Source: Thioalkalivibrio sp. ALJT
Lineage (GTDB): Bacteria; Pseudomonadota; Gammaproteobacteria; Ectothiorhodospirales; Ectothiorhodospiraceae
Assembly (NCBI RefSeq): GCF_000381825.1
Contig: NZ_KB907124.1
Location: 160,259 to 224,258 of the forward strand
Length of the DNA stretch: 64,000 nt
Reading direction: 5' to 3'
Numbering within the stretch: the stretch's first letter is position 1; each line of letters begins with the position of its first letter. This document shows, piece after piece, positions 35,562 through 50,509 of the stretch. Under the pieces are notes generated by a model. The model ran no database searches. It was not told where the DNA came from and saw only the letters and a program-made list of their open reading frames with translations. Both the position numbers and the translations under genes were made by a program.

Positions 35562-35567
35562 GCCCCA

Positions 35568-36824
35568 TCACATGTGCTTGATCATTGCCTCGCCAAAGGC
35601 GGAGCAGGCAATCGGCTCGACGTTATCCATCAGCCGCGCGAAGTCGTAGGTCACCTCGCCGGCGCTGATCGCGCCGCCCATGCCCTTGACCACCAGATCC
35701 GCCGCCTCGGACCAGCCCAGATGCCGCAGCATCATTTCGGCAGACAGGATCAGCGAACCGGGGTTCACCTTGTCCTGGCCGGCGTACTTCGGCGCGGTCC
35801 CGTGGGTCGCCTCGAACATCGCGGTGGTGTCCGACAGGTTCGCACCCGGGGCGATGCCAATGCCACCCACCTGCGCGGCCAGCGCATCCGAAATGTAGTC
35901 GCCGTTGAGGTTCAGGGTGGCGATCACCGAGTAGTCCTCCGGGCGCAGCAGGATCTGCTGCAGGAAGGCATCGGCAATCACGTCCTTGACCACGATATCG
36001 CGGCCGGTCTTCGGGTTCTTGAAGGTCTGCCACGGGCCACCGTCCAGATCCTGTGCACCGAACTCCTCGCGTGCCAGCTCGTAGCCCCAGGCCTTGAAGG
36101 AGCCCTCGGTGAATTTCATGATGTTGCCCTTGTGCACCAGCGTCACCGACGGACGGTCGTTGTCGATCGCGTACTCGATGGCCTTGCGTACCAGGCGCCT
36201 GGTGCCCTCGCTGGAGACCGGCTTCACGCCGATGCCGGCAGTATCCGGGAAGCGGATCTGCGTCACGCCCATCTCGCCCTGCAGGAAGTCGATGATCTTC
36301 TTCGCCTCCGGCGTGCCGGACTCAAACTCGATGCCGGCGTAGATGTCCTCCGAGTTCTCGCGGAAGATCACCATGTCGGTTTTTTCCGGCTCCTTCAGCG
36401 GGCTCGGGGTGCCGTCGTAGTAGCGCACCGGGCGCAGACAGACAAACAGATCCAGCTTCTGGCGCAGTGCCACGTTCAGGGAGCGGAACCCGCCACCCAC
36501 CGGCGTCGTCAGCGGGCCCTTGATGGACACGCTGTATTCCTTCACGGCCGCAAGCGTCTCTTCCGGCAGGCCGGAGTTGTCGTCGTAGACCTGCGTGGCC
36601 TTCTCACCGGCAAAGACCTCCATCCACTCGATGGCCTTCTTCCCGCCATAGGCCTTTTCCACGGCGGCATCGGTCACCCGGCGCATCACCGGGGTAATGT
36701 CCACCCCGATCCCGTCCCCCTCGATAAACGGGATGATCGGACGATCCGGGACCGTCAGCTTGCCCTGCTTGTCCACGGTGATGCGCGCGCCCTGTTCCGG
36801 GACCTGAATGTGCTGATAGGCCAT
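35568..36824 (-). CDS. icd: isocitrate dehydrogenase, NADP-type
   Basis: Oxidative decarboxylation of isocitrate in the TCA cycle. The 418-residue product has [13 protein letters not shown], the substrate and phosphorylation-site segment [12 protein letters not shown] (Ser about residue 115), [13 protein letters not shown], and [17 protein letters not shown] near the NADP pocket. The sequence follows the E. coli Icd type, including the serine that AceK phosphorylates there; no aceK is in the window. The start at 36824 has AAGGAG upstream. It is divergent from nudJ. Confidence 0.97.
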   Translation of the reverse strand: MAYQHIQVPEQGARITVDKQGKLTVPDRPIIPFIEGDGIGVDITPVMRRVTDAAVEKAYGGKKAIEWMEVFAGEKATQVYDDNSGLPEETLAAVKEYSVSIKGPLTTPVGGGFRSLNVALRQKLDLFVCLRPVRYYDGTPSPLKEPEKTDMVIFRENSEDIYAGIEFESGTPEAKKIIDFLQGEMGVTQIRFPDTAGIGVKPVSSEGTRRLVRKAIEYAIDNDRPSVTLVHKGNIMKFTEGSFKAWGYELAREEFGAQDLDGGPWQTFKNPKTGRDIVVKDVIADAFLQQILLRPEDYSVIATLNLNGDYISDALAAQVGGIGIAPGANLSDTTAMFEATHGTAPKYAGQDKVNPGSLILSAEMMLRHLGWSEAADLVVKGMGGAISAGEVTYDFARLMDNVEPIACSAFGEAMIKHM

Positions 36825-36985
36825 GCCAACTCCTTGTGCGGATCTGAGATCAATGAATGCCTGAAGGCGTTTATTGGGATTATACATGGCAAGCCTGATT
36901 AACCAGTGGCCTGAAACCGTCCTGAATGACCCCGACCGTGCCCCTGGTCGGCGGTGAGCGCACCTGCTGCGTTATCATGGCGGCC

Positions 36986-37447
36986 ATGACCGACCGCCTC
37001 CCCTGCCATATCACCGTGGCCGCCGTCATCGAGGACGCCGGCCGCTTCCTGTTTGTCGAAGAAACCGAGGCTGGCCGCCGCGTGCTGAACCAGCCTGCGG
37101 GCCACCTCGATGCCGGCGAGGACCTCGTGGCGGCCGTGATTCGTGAGGTGCGCGAAGAGACCTGTCTGGAATTCCAGCCCGAGGCAACCCTGGGCTGCGA
37201 CCTGCTGGAACTGTCCAGCGGCAGTGTGATCCTCCGGGTCAGCTTCTGCGGCCCGACACAGCGCCCCGCAGCCCCCGGGCCACGCGATGCGGCCATCCAT
37301 GCCCTGCACTGGTTAACCCCGGAGGAGGCCGAACATGGCTGGCCACTGCGCAGCCCGCTGGTCATGCGCAGCATCCAGCGCTATCGCGAGGGCGGACGCT
37401 TCCCGCTGGCCGCGGTGGGCGGCCTGGTGCGCGCCCCGTTCGCATGA
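36986..37447 (+). CDS. nudJ: Nudix phosphatase NudJ
   Basis: NudJ hydrolyses small phosphorylated compounds such as the thiamine precursor HMP-PP in E. coli. The 153-residue product begins MTDRLPCHITVAAVIEDAGRF, closely matching the NudJ N-terminus, with NQPAGHLDAGED and REVREETCLEF forming the Nudix box (about residues 37-60), and LRSPLVMRSIQRY near the end. Start choice between 36977 and 36986 rests on that match; no clear ribosome site. It overlaps mnmA by four bases, as in the nudJ-mnmA-hflD order of E. coli. Confidence 0.92.
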   Translation: MTDRLPCHITVAAVIEDAGRFLFVEETEAGRRVLNQPAGHLDAGEDLVAAVIREVREETCLEFQPEATLGCDLLELSSGSVILRVSFCGPTQRPAAPGPRDAAIHALHWLTPEEAEHGWPLRSPLVMRSIQRYREGGRFPLAAVGGLVRAPFA

Positions 37448-38550
37448 GTGCTGGCGAGCGCGTGATCGTCGGCCTGTCCGGCGGGGTGGACTCGGCCGTG
37501 GCCGCGAGTCGCCTGATCGAGGCCGGCTACCGCGTCGAGGCCCTGTTCATGAAGAACTGGGAAGATGACGACGACGCCGAATACTGCGCCGCCGAGGACG
37601 ACTACCGCATGGCCTGCGAGGTCGCCGCGACGCTGGAGATCCCGCTGCACAAGGCCAATTTTGCCGAGGACTACCGTCAGCGTGTATTTGCCCGTTTTCT
37701 GCACGAGTACGAAGCCGGACGCACCCCCAACCCCGATATCCTCTGCAACCGCGAGATTAAGTTCCGCTCGTTTCTCGACCACGCCCGTGCCCTGGGCGCG
37801 CGCTGGATCGCGACCGGGCACTACGCCCGAGTGCGCCACCACCCGGATTACAGCGAACTGTGCCTGGCCGCCGATGCGAACAAGGACCAGACCTATTTCC
37901 TGCATACCCTGACGCAGGAGCAGCTGCGCCCTGCCCTGTTTCCGCTCGGCGACATCCCCAAACAAGAGGTGCGAGAACGCGCCCGTGAACTGGGCCTGCC
38001 TAATCATGCACGCAAGGACTCCACCGGGATCTGTTTCATCGGGGAACGGCGCTTTCGCGATTTTCTGGCCCAGTACCTGCGCGCAGCGGCCGGCGCGATG
38101 CAGACCCCGGAAGGCCAGGTCGTCGGTCAGCACCAGGGCCTGATGTTCTACACCCTGGGGCAACGCCAGGGCCTGGGCATCGGCGGTGTCGATGGCTTTG
38201 CCGAGGCCCCGTGGTATGTGGTCGACAAGGATATCCGGCACAACCGGCTGATCGTCGCCCAGGACCCGCAGCACCCGTTGTTGATGAGCCCCGCGCTCAC
38301 CACCGAGGCCGTGCACTGGATCCATCGGCCCCCGGAGTCGGGCGAGCCGTTGCTGGCGCGCCTGCGCCATCGCCAGCCGCTGCAGTGGTGCCGACTGGGG
38401 CCCGGTGACGGCGCCGGCAGCCAGGTGGTGTTCGACACCCCCCAGCGCGCGGCGACCCCCGGCCAGTCGATTGCCTTTTACCGCGAGGACGTCTGCCTGG
38501 GGGGCGGCGTTATCGCTCGGCGCAACACCCTGGCAGAACCTGCGCCGTGA
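37444..38550 (+). CDS. mnmA: tRNA-specific 2-thiouridylase MnmA
   Basis: Adds sulfur to wobble uridine 34 of Lys, Glu and Gln tRNAs. The 368-residue product has the PP-loop GLSGGVDSAV (about residues 10-19), MKNWEDDDD, the first catalytic cysteine in PNPDILCNREIKF (about residue 101), DQTYFLH, and the second in STGICFIGERRF (about residue 197). Length fits. It overlaps nudJ and is followed by hflD. Together with mnmC near 57 kb it covers two steps of U34 modification. Confidence 0.97.
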   Translation: MSAGERVIVGLSGGVDSAVAASRLIEAGYRVEALFMKNWEDDDDAEYCAAEDDYRMACEVAATLEIPLHKANFAEDYRQRVFARFLHEYEAGRTPNPDILCNREIKFRSFLDHARALGARWIATGHYARVRHHPDYSELCLAADANKDQTYFLHTLTQEQLRPALFPLGDIPKQEVRERARELGLPNHARKDSTGICFIGERRFRDFLAQYLRAAAGAMQTPEGQVVGQHQGLMFYTLGQRQGLGIGGVDGFAEAPWYVVDKDIRHNRLIVAQDPQHPLLMSPALTTEAVHWIHRPPESGEPLLARLRHRQPLQWCRLGPGDGAGSQVVFDTPQRAATPGQSIAFYREDVCLGGGVIARRNTLAEPAP

Positions 38551-38612
38551 GTCTCTGACGCCACTTCCGGTATAGTGGCAACTCCTTTTTGACGACCCCG
38601 GGATCTACTGGC

Positions 38613-39242
38613 TTGGACCGCTCCGATCACAACCGCACCCTCGCGCTCGCCGCCCTGTTTCAGTGCGCAAGCCTGGTCAAGGATCTCGCCTGGCGCGGGA
38701 ACTGCGACGAATACGAGTTCGAAGTCCTGATCGGGAGCCTGTTCGCCTTCGATGCCGAGACCCCCGAGGCCGTCTATCGCGAGACCGTCAGTCTGAAGAG
38801 CGGTCTGGAGCGCATCGAGAGCCAGTTGCAAAACGGCAACAAGCCGCCGGATATGGAGATTACCCGGTATGCGATCGGGCTGATCTTTCTGGAACGCAAG
38901 CTGCAAAAGCGCGATGACATGTTGCAGAAGCTCACCGATGGTCTGCAGGGCGCGCAGCGTCAGATCGACTACTTCCACATCACGCATGAAAGCGTGATCG
39001 CCCGCCTGGCCGAGGTCTACAAGGAGACCATTTCCGAACTCGGCCCGCGCATTATCGTGCAGGGCGAACAGAACAACCTCTCCAATCCCGATACCGCCGC
39101 GCGCATCCGGGCGCTGCTGCTGGCCGGGATCCGGGCCGCCGTACTCTGGCGTCAGGCCGGGGGATCACGCTGGAAGCTGCTGTTCGGGCGCAAACGGCTG
39201 ATCCGGGAGGCCAACGACATCCTCAATCGACTCAACACCTGA
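38613..39242 (+). CDS. hflD: high frequency lysogenization protein HflD homologue
   Basis: HflD is a helical peripheral membrane protein that in E. coli modulates lambda CII. The product is about 209 residues, with [22 protein letters not shown] at the N-terminus, then [12 protein letters not shown] and [16 protein letters not shown], and the late [27 protein letters not shown] segment, the best-conserved part of the family. No ATG fits; a TTG at 38613 gives the family N-terminus, with TTG at 38589 as an alternative. A TATAGT at 38571 may be a promoter element. Position after mnmA is conserved. Confidence 0.88.
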   Translation: MDRSDHNRTLALAALFQCASLVKDLAWRGNCDEYEFEVLIGSLFAFDAETPEAVYRETVSLKSGLERIESQLQNGNKPPDMEITRYAIGLIFLERKLQKRDDMLQKLTDGLQGAQRQIDYFHITHESVIARLAEVYKETISELGPRIIVQGEQNNLSNPDTAARIRALLLAGIRAAVLWRQAGGSRWKLLFGRKRLIREANDILNRLNT

Positions 39243-39258
39243 CCGCGGAAGACGCAAC

Positions 39259-42012
<2,754 letters not shown>

Positions 42013-42021
42013 AGTCATGGC

Positions 42022-42435
42022 ATGGGACGGAGGATATCCACCGCATCGATCCGGAGCGGTCAGACACTCGCCGAGGCGGTGCATGACCGGTCCGGCCGTC
42101 TTCTGATCCCGGCCGGCATGGTGCTCCAGGACAAGCAGATCCGCGTGCTGCGGTCCTGGGGTATCTGTACGGTCGACGTCGTCGAGGATGCACAGGATAC
42201 GGACACCACCGGGGCCGATACGCCCCCGCCCCGTGTCTCCCGGAACGCCCCGAACAATGTCTCGGATACCGAGCAGCCCACATCCGTCATGGAAGAACAG
42301 GTCGACCGGGCTCTGGCTGACCGTTTTCGCCACTGCGATGTAACCCACTACCCGATGGATGGCATTTATCGCCTTGCACGTCAGCGACTCCTCGAAGAGC
42401 TGGTGCAATGCGGTGGCCGTGCGCCGAACGCATGA
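42022..42435 (+). CDS. uncharacterised protein, possible partner of the HDOD protein
   Basis: The 137-residue product has no named family that I can assign. Its first 60 residues (SGQTLAEAVHDRSGRLLIPAGMVLQDKQIRVLRSWGI) resemble the short beta-rich segment that often precedes HD-GYP or HDOD domains (pattern G-x-x-L-L-x-x-G-x-x-L-x-x-x-x-I-x-x-L). Residues 60-90 are low-complexity and acidic. The C-terminal 45 residues are helical. It overlaps the HDOD gene by four bases, so the two products are probably made together and may interact. Confidence 0.75.
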   Translation: MGRRISTASIRSGQTLAEAVHDRSGRLLIPAGMVLQDKQIRVLRSWGICTVDVVEDAQDTDTTGADTPPPRVSRNAPNNVSDTEQPTSVMEEQVDRALADRFRHCDVTHYPMDGIYRLARQRLLEELVQCGGRAPNA

Positions 42436-43274
42436 AGACGATCGAGGAATTCCTCAGCAAGGACGACTCCCTCTGTAGTTTTTCAGATACTTATAACACC
42501 ATCTTCAAGCGCATTGCCGATCCTTCCGCAACGGTGGCCGGGATCGCCGAGGCCGTGGAGCTGGACCCGACCATCGCGGCCAAGACGTTGCGTATGGCGA
42601 ATTCCTCGCTTTACGGTTTTCCCGAACCGATCGAGACCCTGCATCGAGCCATCAGCATCATCGGCCTGCAGCAGATCCGACAGATCGTGATGTCAACCAT
42701 CGTGATTCAGAATTTTCGTGACCTGCCGGTGACCGGCGTGGATATGGAATCCTTCTGGCGGCACAGCATCGCGGTCGGCGTGCTCAGCCGTTCGATCGCC
42801 CGCTCTCGGCGCGAAGCCAACGTCGAACGCCTGTATCTGTACGGGATCATGCACGATCTCGGTCGCCTGCTGTTGTTCCTGCATCTGGGGCCGCGCACCG
42901 CGGAGCTGTTCGAACTGCGCGAACGCGAGCAGTGCCTGCTGCACGCGGCCGAGCGCGAGCTGCTGGGCTTTGACCATGCGGCTCTGGGTGCCGCCCTGCT
43001 GGAGGCATGGGGGATGGCCCCGGCCCAGATCGAAGCGACCTGTTACCACCACGCGCCGGAACAGGCCTCAACCTTCCCGCTTGAAACCGCGATTGTGCAT
43101 GTGGCCGACAGTATCGCCCATGCCTTGCGGCTGGGCAGCTCCGGGGAGTTCTTCGTCCCCCCGGTGACACCGGAAACCTTCGACCGTATTGGCCTGGAGA
43201 TGCCGATATACGAGGACATCATTGGCCAGGCCCGCGAGCATCTCGACCAGATGCAGGCGATCCTCCTTCGCTAA
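42432..43274 (+). CDS. HDOD domain signalling protein
   Basis: HDOD domains are HD-related helical domains that lack hydrolase activity and act in bacterial signalling. The 280-residue product starts MKTIEEFLSKDDSL and has the HDOD core IADPSATVAGIAEAVELDPTIAAKTLRMANSSLYGF with the later YGIMHDLGRLLL, LGFDHAALGAALLEAWGM and a helical end. It overlaps the preceding small gene (ATGA) and is 30 bases upstream of a GGDEF-EAL gene, suggesting a c-di-GMP-linked module. Confidence 0.9.
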   Translation: MKTIEEFLSKDDSLCSFSDTYNTIFKRIADPSATVAGIAEAVELDPTIAAKTLRMANSSLYGFPEPIETLHRAISIIGLQQIRQIVMSTIVIQNFRDLPVTGVDMESFWRHSIAVGVLSRSIARSRREANVERLYLYGIMHDLGRLLLFLHLGPRTAELFELREREQCLLHAAERELLGFDHAALGAALLEAWGMAPAQIEATCYHHAPEQASTFPLETAIVHVADSIAHALRLGSSGEFFVPPVTPETFDRIGLEMPIYEDIIGQAREHLDQMQAILLR

Positions 43275-43304
43275 CCCAGCCATGCTGGCAAAGGATGCTG
43301 TCGC

Positions 43305-45266
43305 ATGAGCTCTTCTTCGCACCCGGCCGCAAACGTCGAGCTCAATACACTTCGGGAACGGGTCCAGTTTCTGGAAGAGGCGCTCGATTCCAGCGCCAGC
43401 GCGATGGAGGTGCTGGCCTCGACGACGGCGATCTTCGGCGATACCCGCCGCAGCCGCAGTCCCGAAAGGATCATCCAGAACAGCGCCCAGGCACTACGCG
43501 CCCTGCTGCCGGCACTGGACATGGCGATCTATATCGTCGACAACGAATGTTCGTTCAATCTGGCCCGCCAGGAACACCCGGGTACGCTGGAGCCGGACTT
43601 GCCCTGCATCGTCGAACAACTGATCGAGGATGGCCAGTTCGCCTGGGCCCTGCATCAGAGCCACGCGGTCTGTCTGCCCTCTCCAGTTGCGGACGAGAGC
43701 CTGATGCTGCATGTCATCTCCACCCGAACGCGGATTCGCGGCATGTTCGTCGCGCGCTTCCGCCAGGAAGACCTGCAGCGCTACGAGGTGATCCAGGCAA
43801 CACTGACCATGCTGTTGTTCAATACCGCCTACGCCCTTGAAAGCGCAGACCTGTTTCAGATGATGGAGCGGCGCCAGCAGGCCCTGCAACGGGTTACCGA
43901 GCGGCAATCGCGCGACCTCCTGCATCATATGTCGCACGACTCGCTGACTGACCTCCCCAATCGGATGCTGTTCAGCGACCGCCTGTCGCAGGCGATCGAG
44001 CGCCATGCGGAGAACCCTGATCGTGTCGCGCTGATCCTTCTCGATCTGGACAACTTCAAGCGCATCAACGACTCGCTGGGTCATCGGGCAGGCGATGAAC
44101 TGATCCGCAAGGTCGCGCAGGACCTGTCGGAGCTGCTTGATCGGGCCCGAGCGCACTCCGGAGGGCGGCTGCGCACCACTTTGTCACGTCTGGATGGCGA
44201 CGAGTTCGGAATCCTGGTTGAGGACTCCCAGGGGCTGGACGGGATCGTGCGTCTGGTGACCGACGTTGTACGCAGCACGGCGACCGAACGCCGGATCTTT
44301 GAACAACCGGTCATCAGCAGTGTCTCCTGCGGTATTGCCGTCTATCCCTACGATGGAAAGGACGCGGACACCCTGCTCGGCAACGCCGACGTGGCGATGC
44401 ACGAAGTCAAGCAGCGTGGTCGCAACGGTTTTCGGTTCTACACCCATGATCTTCACTCGCGCACCTTTCACCACTTCGAGCTGGAAAACGAGCTCGGGCA
44501 GGCCATCGCCAAGGATCAGCTGGTCCTGCACTACCAGCCCAAGGTCGCCCTCGACAGCGGCCGTATCCTCGGCGCCGAGGCGCTGATCCGCTGGCAGCAC
44601 CCAACGCGCGGACTGCTGTTACCCGATCATTTCATCGCGGTGGCGGAGGCCATGACCCTGATCGAGGAGATCGGCGAGTGGGTGTTGCGCCAGGTCTGCC
44701 GTGATCTGCAGTCGCTGCGCCTGCCCCCGGAGCAATTGCCACGCATCGCGATCAATGTGTCCGCACGCCAGCTGCGTCATCCCGATCTGGCCGGCGACTT
44801 TCACCGCATCATCTCCGAGGCGGGTATCCCGCCACGTTGCATTGAACTGGAACTGACCGAGAGCACCATCGTAGATGATCCCGAGGGTGCCTTACGGGTC
44901 TTTCAACGCCTGCGCGAGCTCGGCATGTCGCTGGCCGTGGATGACTTCGGCACCGGCCACGCCTCGCTGATACAGCTCAAGCAGTTGCCGGCCGATACCG
45001 TGAAGATCGACCGCTCCTTCGTGATGGATCTGGACCAGGGCGCTGATCATTCCCGGATCGTGCATGCGATTATCCTGATGGCCCGCACCCTGGACCTGGA
45101 CGTGATCGCGGAGGGCGTGGAGACCGCACGCCAGGCCGAGATCCTGCAGGAACTCGACTGCCACATCGCACAGGGGTACCTGTACGCGTACCCGGTCCCC
45201 TTCCCGCAATTCCGCGACTGGTTTCAGGATGCGGTCACGTTGCCTGTGACCACGGCCGGAGATTGA
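43305..45266 (+). CDS. GAF-GGDEF-EAL cyclic di-GMP signalling protein
   Basis: The 653-residue soluble protein has an N-terminal coiled coil (residues 10-35), a probable GAF sensor (about 45-200), GGDEF (about 215-375) and EAL (about 390-640). The cyclase signature reads DGDEF rather than GGDEF and no RxxD inhibitory site is seen, so synthesis may be weak or absent. The EAL domain looks intact: EALIRW, NVSARQ, ELTES, DDFGTG, KIDRSF and EGVET are all present, so phosphodiesterase activity is expected. No membrane segments. Confidence 0.94.
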   Translation: MSSSSHPAANVELNTLRERVQFLEEALDSSASAMEVLASTTAIFGDTRRSRSPERIIQNSAQALRALLPALDMAIYIVDNECSFNLARQEHPGTLEPDLPCIVEQLIEDGQFAWALHQSHAVCLPSPVADESLMLHVISTRTRIRGMFVARFRQEDLQRYEVIQATLTMLLFNTAYALESADLFQMMERRQQALQRVTERQSRDLLHHMSHDSLTDLPNRMLFSDRLSQAIERHAENPDRVALILLDLDNFKRINDSLGHRAGDELIRKVAQDLSELLDRARAHSGGRLRTTLSRLDGDEFGILVEDSQGLDGIVRLVTDVVRSTATERRIFEQPVISSVSCGIAVYPYDGKDADTLLGNADVAMHEVKQRGRNGFRFYTHDLHSRTFHHFELENELGQAIAKDQLVLHYQPKVALDSGRILGAEALIRWQHPTRGLLLPDHFIAVAEAMTLIEEIGEWVLRQVCRDLQSLRLPPEQLPRIAINVSARQLRHPDLAGDFHRIISEAGIPPRCIELELTESTIVDDPEGALRVFQRLRELGMSLAVDDFGTGHASLIQLKQLPADTVKIDRSFVMDLDQGADHSRIVHAIILMARTLDLDVIAEGVETARQAEILQELDCHIAQGYLYAYPVPFPQFRDWFQDAVTLPVTTAGD

Positions 45267-45355
45267 GGACGCTCGTTGCGCCTCGGGAGCACGAAAAAAG
45301 GGCCTCGCTCCCCTGCGCTCGCGACGATCGCCCTAACCCGACAGGCTCCCGGGAT

Positions 45356-46741
<1,386 letters not shown>

Positions 46742-46874
46742 GCCTTTCTCCTGATTGAGTCCGCACCAGGCTCCAGGGTCCGGGGCAGGCCACGCCCGGC
46801 CAACCCATGGGGCCAACCGGGCCCGGCGCGATGCTGTATTGGATCTGAACGCCTTAGTATACTGCGCCGCCTGA

Positions 46875-48266
<1,392 letters not shown>

Positions 48267-48273
48267 GGACGGC

Positions 48274-49458
48274 GTGGCCGCACCGGACCCGCAGCAGCCT
48301 CTGACCATTCTGGGAGGGCTCACGCCGGCCGAGTTTCTGCGCGATTACTGGCAGCAGCGGCCCCTGCTGGTGCGCGGCGCGATCCCGGGCTTCGAAAATC
48401 CGATCGAGCCCGACGACCTCGCCGGGCTGGCGACCGACCCGGACGCGAGCAGCCGTCTCGTGCTCGGCCACCAGGACCGCCAGGACTGGGCGGTCGAATA
48501 CGGTCCGTTCGCGGCGGAGCGCCTGGAACGGCTGCCCGAGCGCGACTGGACCCTGCTGGTCACCGACGTAGAGCGCTTCTGGTCCGACGGCCTCCATTTC
48601 CTTGCGCGCTTCGACTTCATCCCGCGCTGGCGCCGGGACGATCTGATGATCTCCTGCGCGGCCCCGGGCGGCTCGGTGGGTCCGCACGTGGATCAGTACG
48701 ACGTGTTCCTGTTCCAGGCGGCCGGGCACCGGCGCTGGCAAATCCAGGACCCGCCCGGCGCGCTGGATTGCCACGATGATCTCCCGCTCGCGATCCTGCG
48801 CGACTTTGCGCCCACCGACAGCTGGGAACTGGGTCCTGGCGACTTGCTCTATCTGCCGCCCAACCTGCCGCATTACGGGCTGGCGCGGGATGCCCAGTGC
48901 ATGACCTGGTCGGTCGGCTTCCGCGCCCCGAGCCTGCTGGACGTGTTCGGCGGCTATTTTGACGAACGCGCCAGCGCGCTCGACGAACAAACGCGCTTCG
49001 AAGACCCTGGCCGCGCCCCCGCCATACACCCCGGCGAGATTCCTTCCGGTGACCGGCGCATGCTGCGCGACAGCCTGCGCGCGTTGCTGGCTGCCGACGA
49101 CGCCGAGCTGGACGCCTGCCTGGGGCGCTTCCTGACTCGCCCGACGCATTCCCTGGGTCTGGTGCCCGACGACCCTGCCCTGGCCTCCAGCGCCCCGGCG
49201 GATGCGGCGTTCGACGTCCATCCGGGGGTACGCCGGGCCTGGTTTCAGGGTATGGACGGCCCGGTACTATGTCTGGCCGGAAAGGATTATCCGCTGCCGC
49301 CGGTCGCGCCGGACGTGCTGGAGGCCTTCTGTCGCGCCCAGTCGCTCAGCGTGGCCGAATGGCGGGAAGCGGTACCGAATATCCGCGCGATCCTGCGCGA
49401 CGGGCTTGCGGCCGGCTGGCTGGCGCCCCGCGACACCGACACCGACACCGGGCCATAA
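48274..49458 (+). CDS. roxA: ribosomal oxygenase RoxA-like (YcfD), JmjC/cupin Fe(II)-2-oxoglutarate dioxygenase
   Basis: E. coli RoxA hydroxylates an arginine of ribosomal protein L16. The 394-residue product has LTPAEFLRDYWQQRPLLVRGA at the N-terminus, GGSVGPHVDQYDVFLFQAAGHRRW with the metal HxD (His-Val-Asp), and the distal histidine in LPPNLPHYGLA, followed by a C-terminal winged-helix-like region. A GTG at 48274 is the best start, with GAGGA upstream; an ATG at 48232 lies inside purB. It is convergent with dusA. Confidence 0.9.
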   Translation: MAAPDPQQPLTILGGLTPAEFLRDYWQQRPLLVRGAIPGFENPIEPDDLAGLATDPDASSRLVLGHQDRQDWAVEYGPFAAERLERLPERDWTLLVTDVERFWSDGLHFLARFDFIPRWRRDDLMISCAAPGGSVGPHVDQYDVFLFQAAGHRRWQIQDPPGALDCHDDLPLAILRDFAPTDSWELGPGDLLYLPPNLPHYGLARDAQCMTWSVGFRAPSLLDVFGGYFDERASALDEQTRFEDPGRAPAIHPGEIPSGDRRMLRDSLRALLAADDAELDACLGRFLTRPTHSLGLVPDDPALASSAPADAAFDVHPGVRRAWFQGMDGPVLCLAGKDYPLPPVAPDVLEAFCRAQSLSVAEWREAVPNIRAILRDGLAAGWLAPRDTDTDTGP

Positions 49459-49463
49459 CGGCT

Positions 49464-50489
49464 TCAGGCGGCGCGGGGCAAGCAGGCGCGTGCGGCGCGC
49501 TCGACCAATTCAGGGCCGGCATCGGCGTGGTGTGCCCCTTCGGTGAGGATGCGCCGCCACTGACGGGCACCAGGCTCGCCATGGAACAGCCCGAGGATAT
49601 GTCGGGTCAGGCGCGCCAGCGGGACCCCGTCCCGGCGCATCGTCTCGGTCAGCGCGAGCACGCCGGCCAGCACCTCGTCACGGCGCGGGTCGCAATCGGC
49701 ACCGAAATACAGCCGGTCCACCGCAGCCAGCGTCCATGGCTGATGATACGCCAGCCGCCCGAACATCACGCCATCGACATACGTCAGGTGCGAACGTGCC
49801 GCGGCGACGTCATCCAGCCCGCCGTTCAACACAATGCTCAGCTCCGGAAATTCCGCTTTCAGCCGATAGACGCGCGCATAGTCCAGCGGCGGTACATCGC
49901 GGTTGTCCTTCGGGCTCAGCCCCTGCAGCCACGCCTTGCGGGCATGGACCACAAAGGTCTGACAGCCCGCCGCGGCCACCGCCCCCACAAAGACGTGGAG
50001 ATCGCGTTCCGAGTCCTGATCATCGATCCCGATACGGTGCTTGACTGTCACCGGCACGTCCACGGCGGACTGCATCTCGCCGATGCATTCCGCCACCAGC
50101 GCCGGCTGCGCCATCAGGCAGGCACCGAACGCCCCGGACTGTACGCGGTCGGACGGGCAGCCTACATTCAGATTGATCTCGTCAAAGCCACGATCGGCCG
50201 CGATGCGTGCCGCCTGTGCCAGCGTGGCCGGGTCCGACCCGCCCAGCTGCAGTGCGATCGGGTGTTCCACCGCGGCAAAGCCGAGCAGCCGGTCGCGGTC
50301 GCCATGAATGACCGCGTTGGCATGCACCATCTCGGTATACAACAATGCCCGTCGGGTCAGCAGCCGATGGAACTGGCGACACCAGGTGTCCGTCCAGTCC
50401 ATCATCGGGGCCACCGAGAATCGCGGATCGCAGTGGCGAACCGTATTACCCACCCACCAGTCTCCGCGCGGGGCCGCCTGCAGCGTCAA
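49464..50489 (-). CDS. dusA: tRNA-dihydrouridine synthase A
   Basis: DusA reduces U20/U20a in tRNA D loops with FMN and NADPH. The 341-residue product shows RFSVAPMMDWTD, the RRALLYTEMV segment, HPIALQLGGSDP, the catalytic cysteine in INLNVGCPSDRVQ (about residue 110) and GVMFGRLAYHQPW. Length and motifs match DusA rather than DusB or DusC. Its 3' end is five bases from roxA's on the opposite strand. It is divergent from the glutamate dehydrogenase gene across 20 bases. Confidence 0.96.
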   Translation of the reverse strand: MTLQAAPRGDWWVGNTVRHCDPRFSVAPMMDWTDTWCRQFHRLLTRRALLYTEMVHANAVIHGDRDRLLGFAAVEHPIALQLGGSDPATLAQAARIAADRGFDEINLNVGCPSDRVQSGAFGACLMAQPALVAECIGEMQSAVDVPVTVKHRIGIDDQDSERDLHVFVGAVAAAGCQTFVVHARKAWLQGLSPKDNRDVPPLDYARVYRLKAEFPELSIVLNGGLDDVAAARSHLTYVDGVMFGRLAYHQPWTLAAVDRLYFGADCDPRRDEVLAGVLALTETMRRDGVPLARLTRHILGLFHGEPGARQWRRILTEGAHHADAGPELVERAARACLPRAA

Positions 50490-50509
50490 ATCTGAAAGGA
50501 TTTCTCATC

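Noticed and set aside
35160..36902. 580-codon plus-strand frame antisense to clpS and icd
   Set aside because: Crosses gene boundaries of conserved genes; no motif.
38560..38591. Possible terminator between mnmA and hflD (GCCACT/AGTGGC)
   Set aside because: The stem is only six base pairs and the T run is eight bases away; more likely part of a promoter region.
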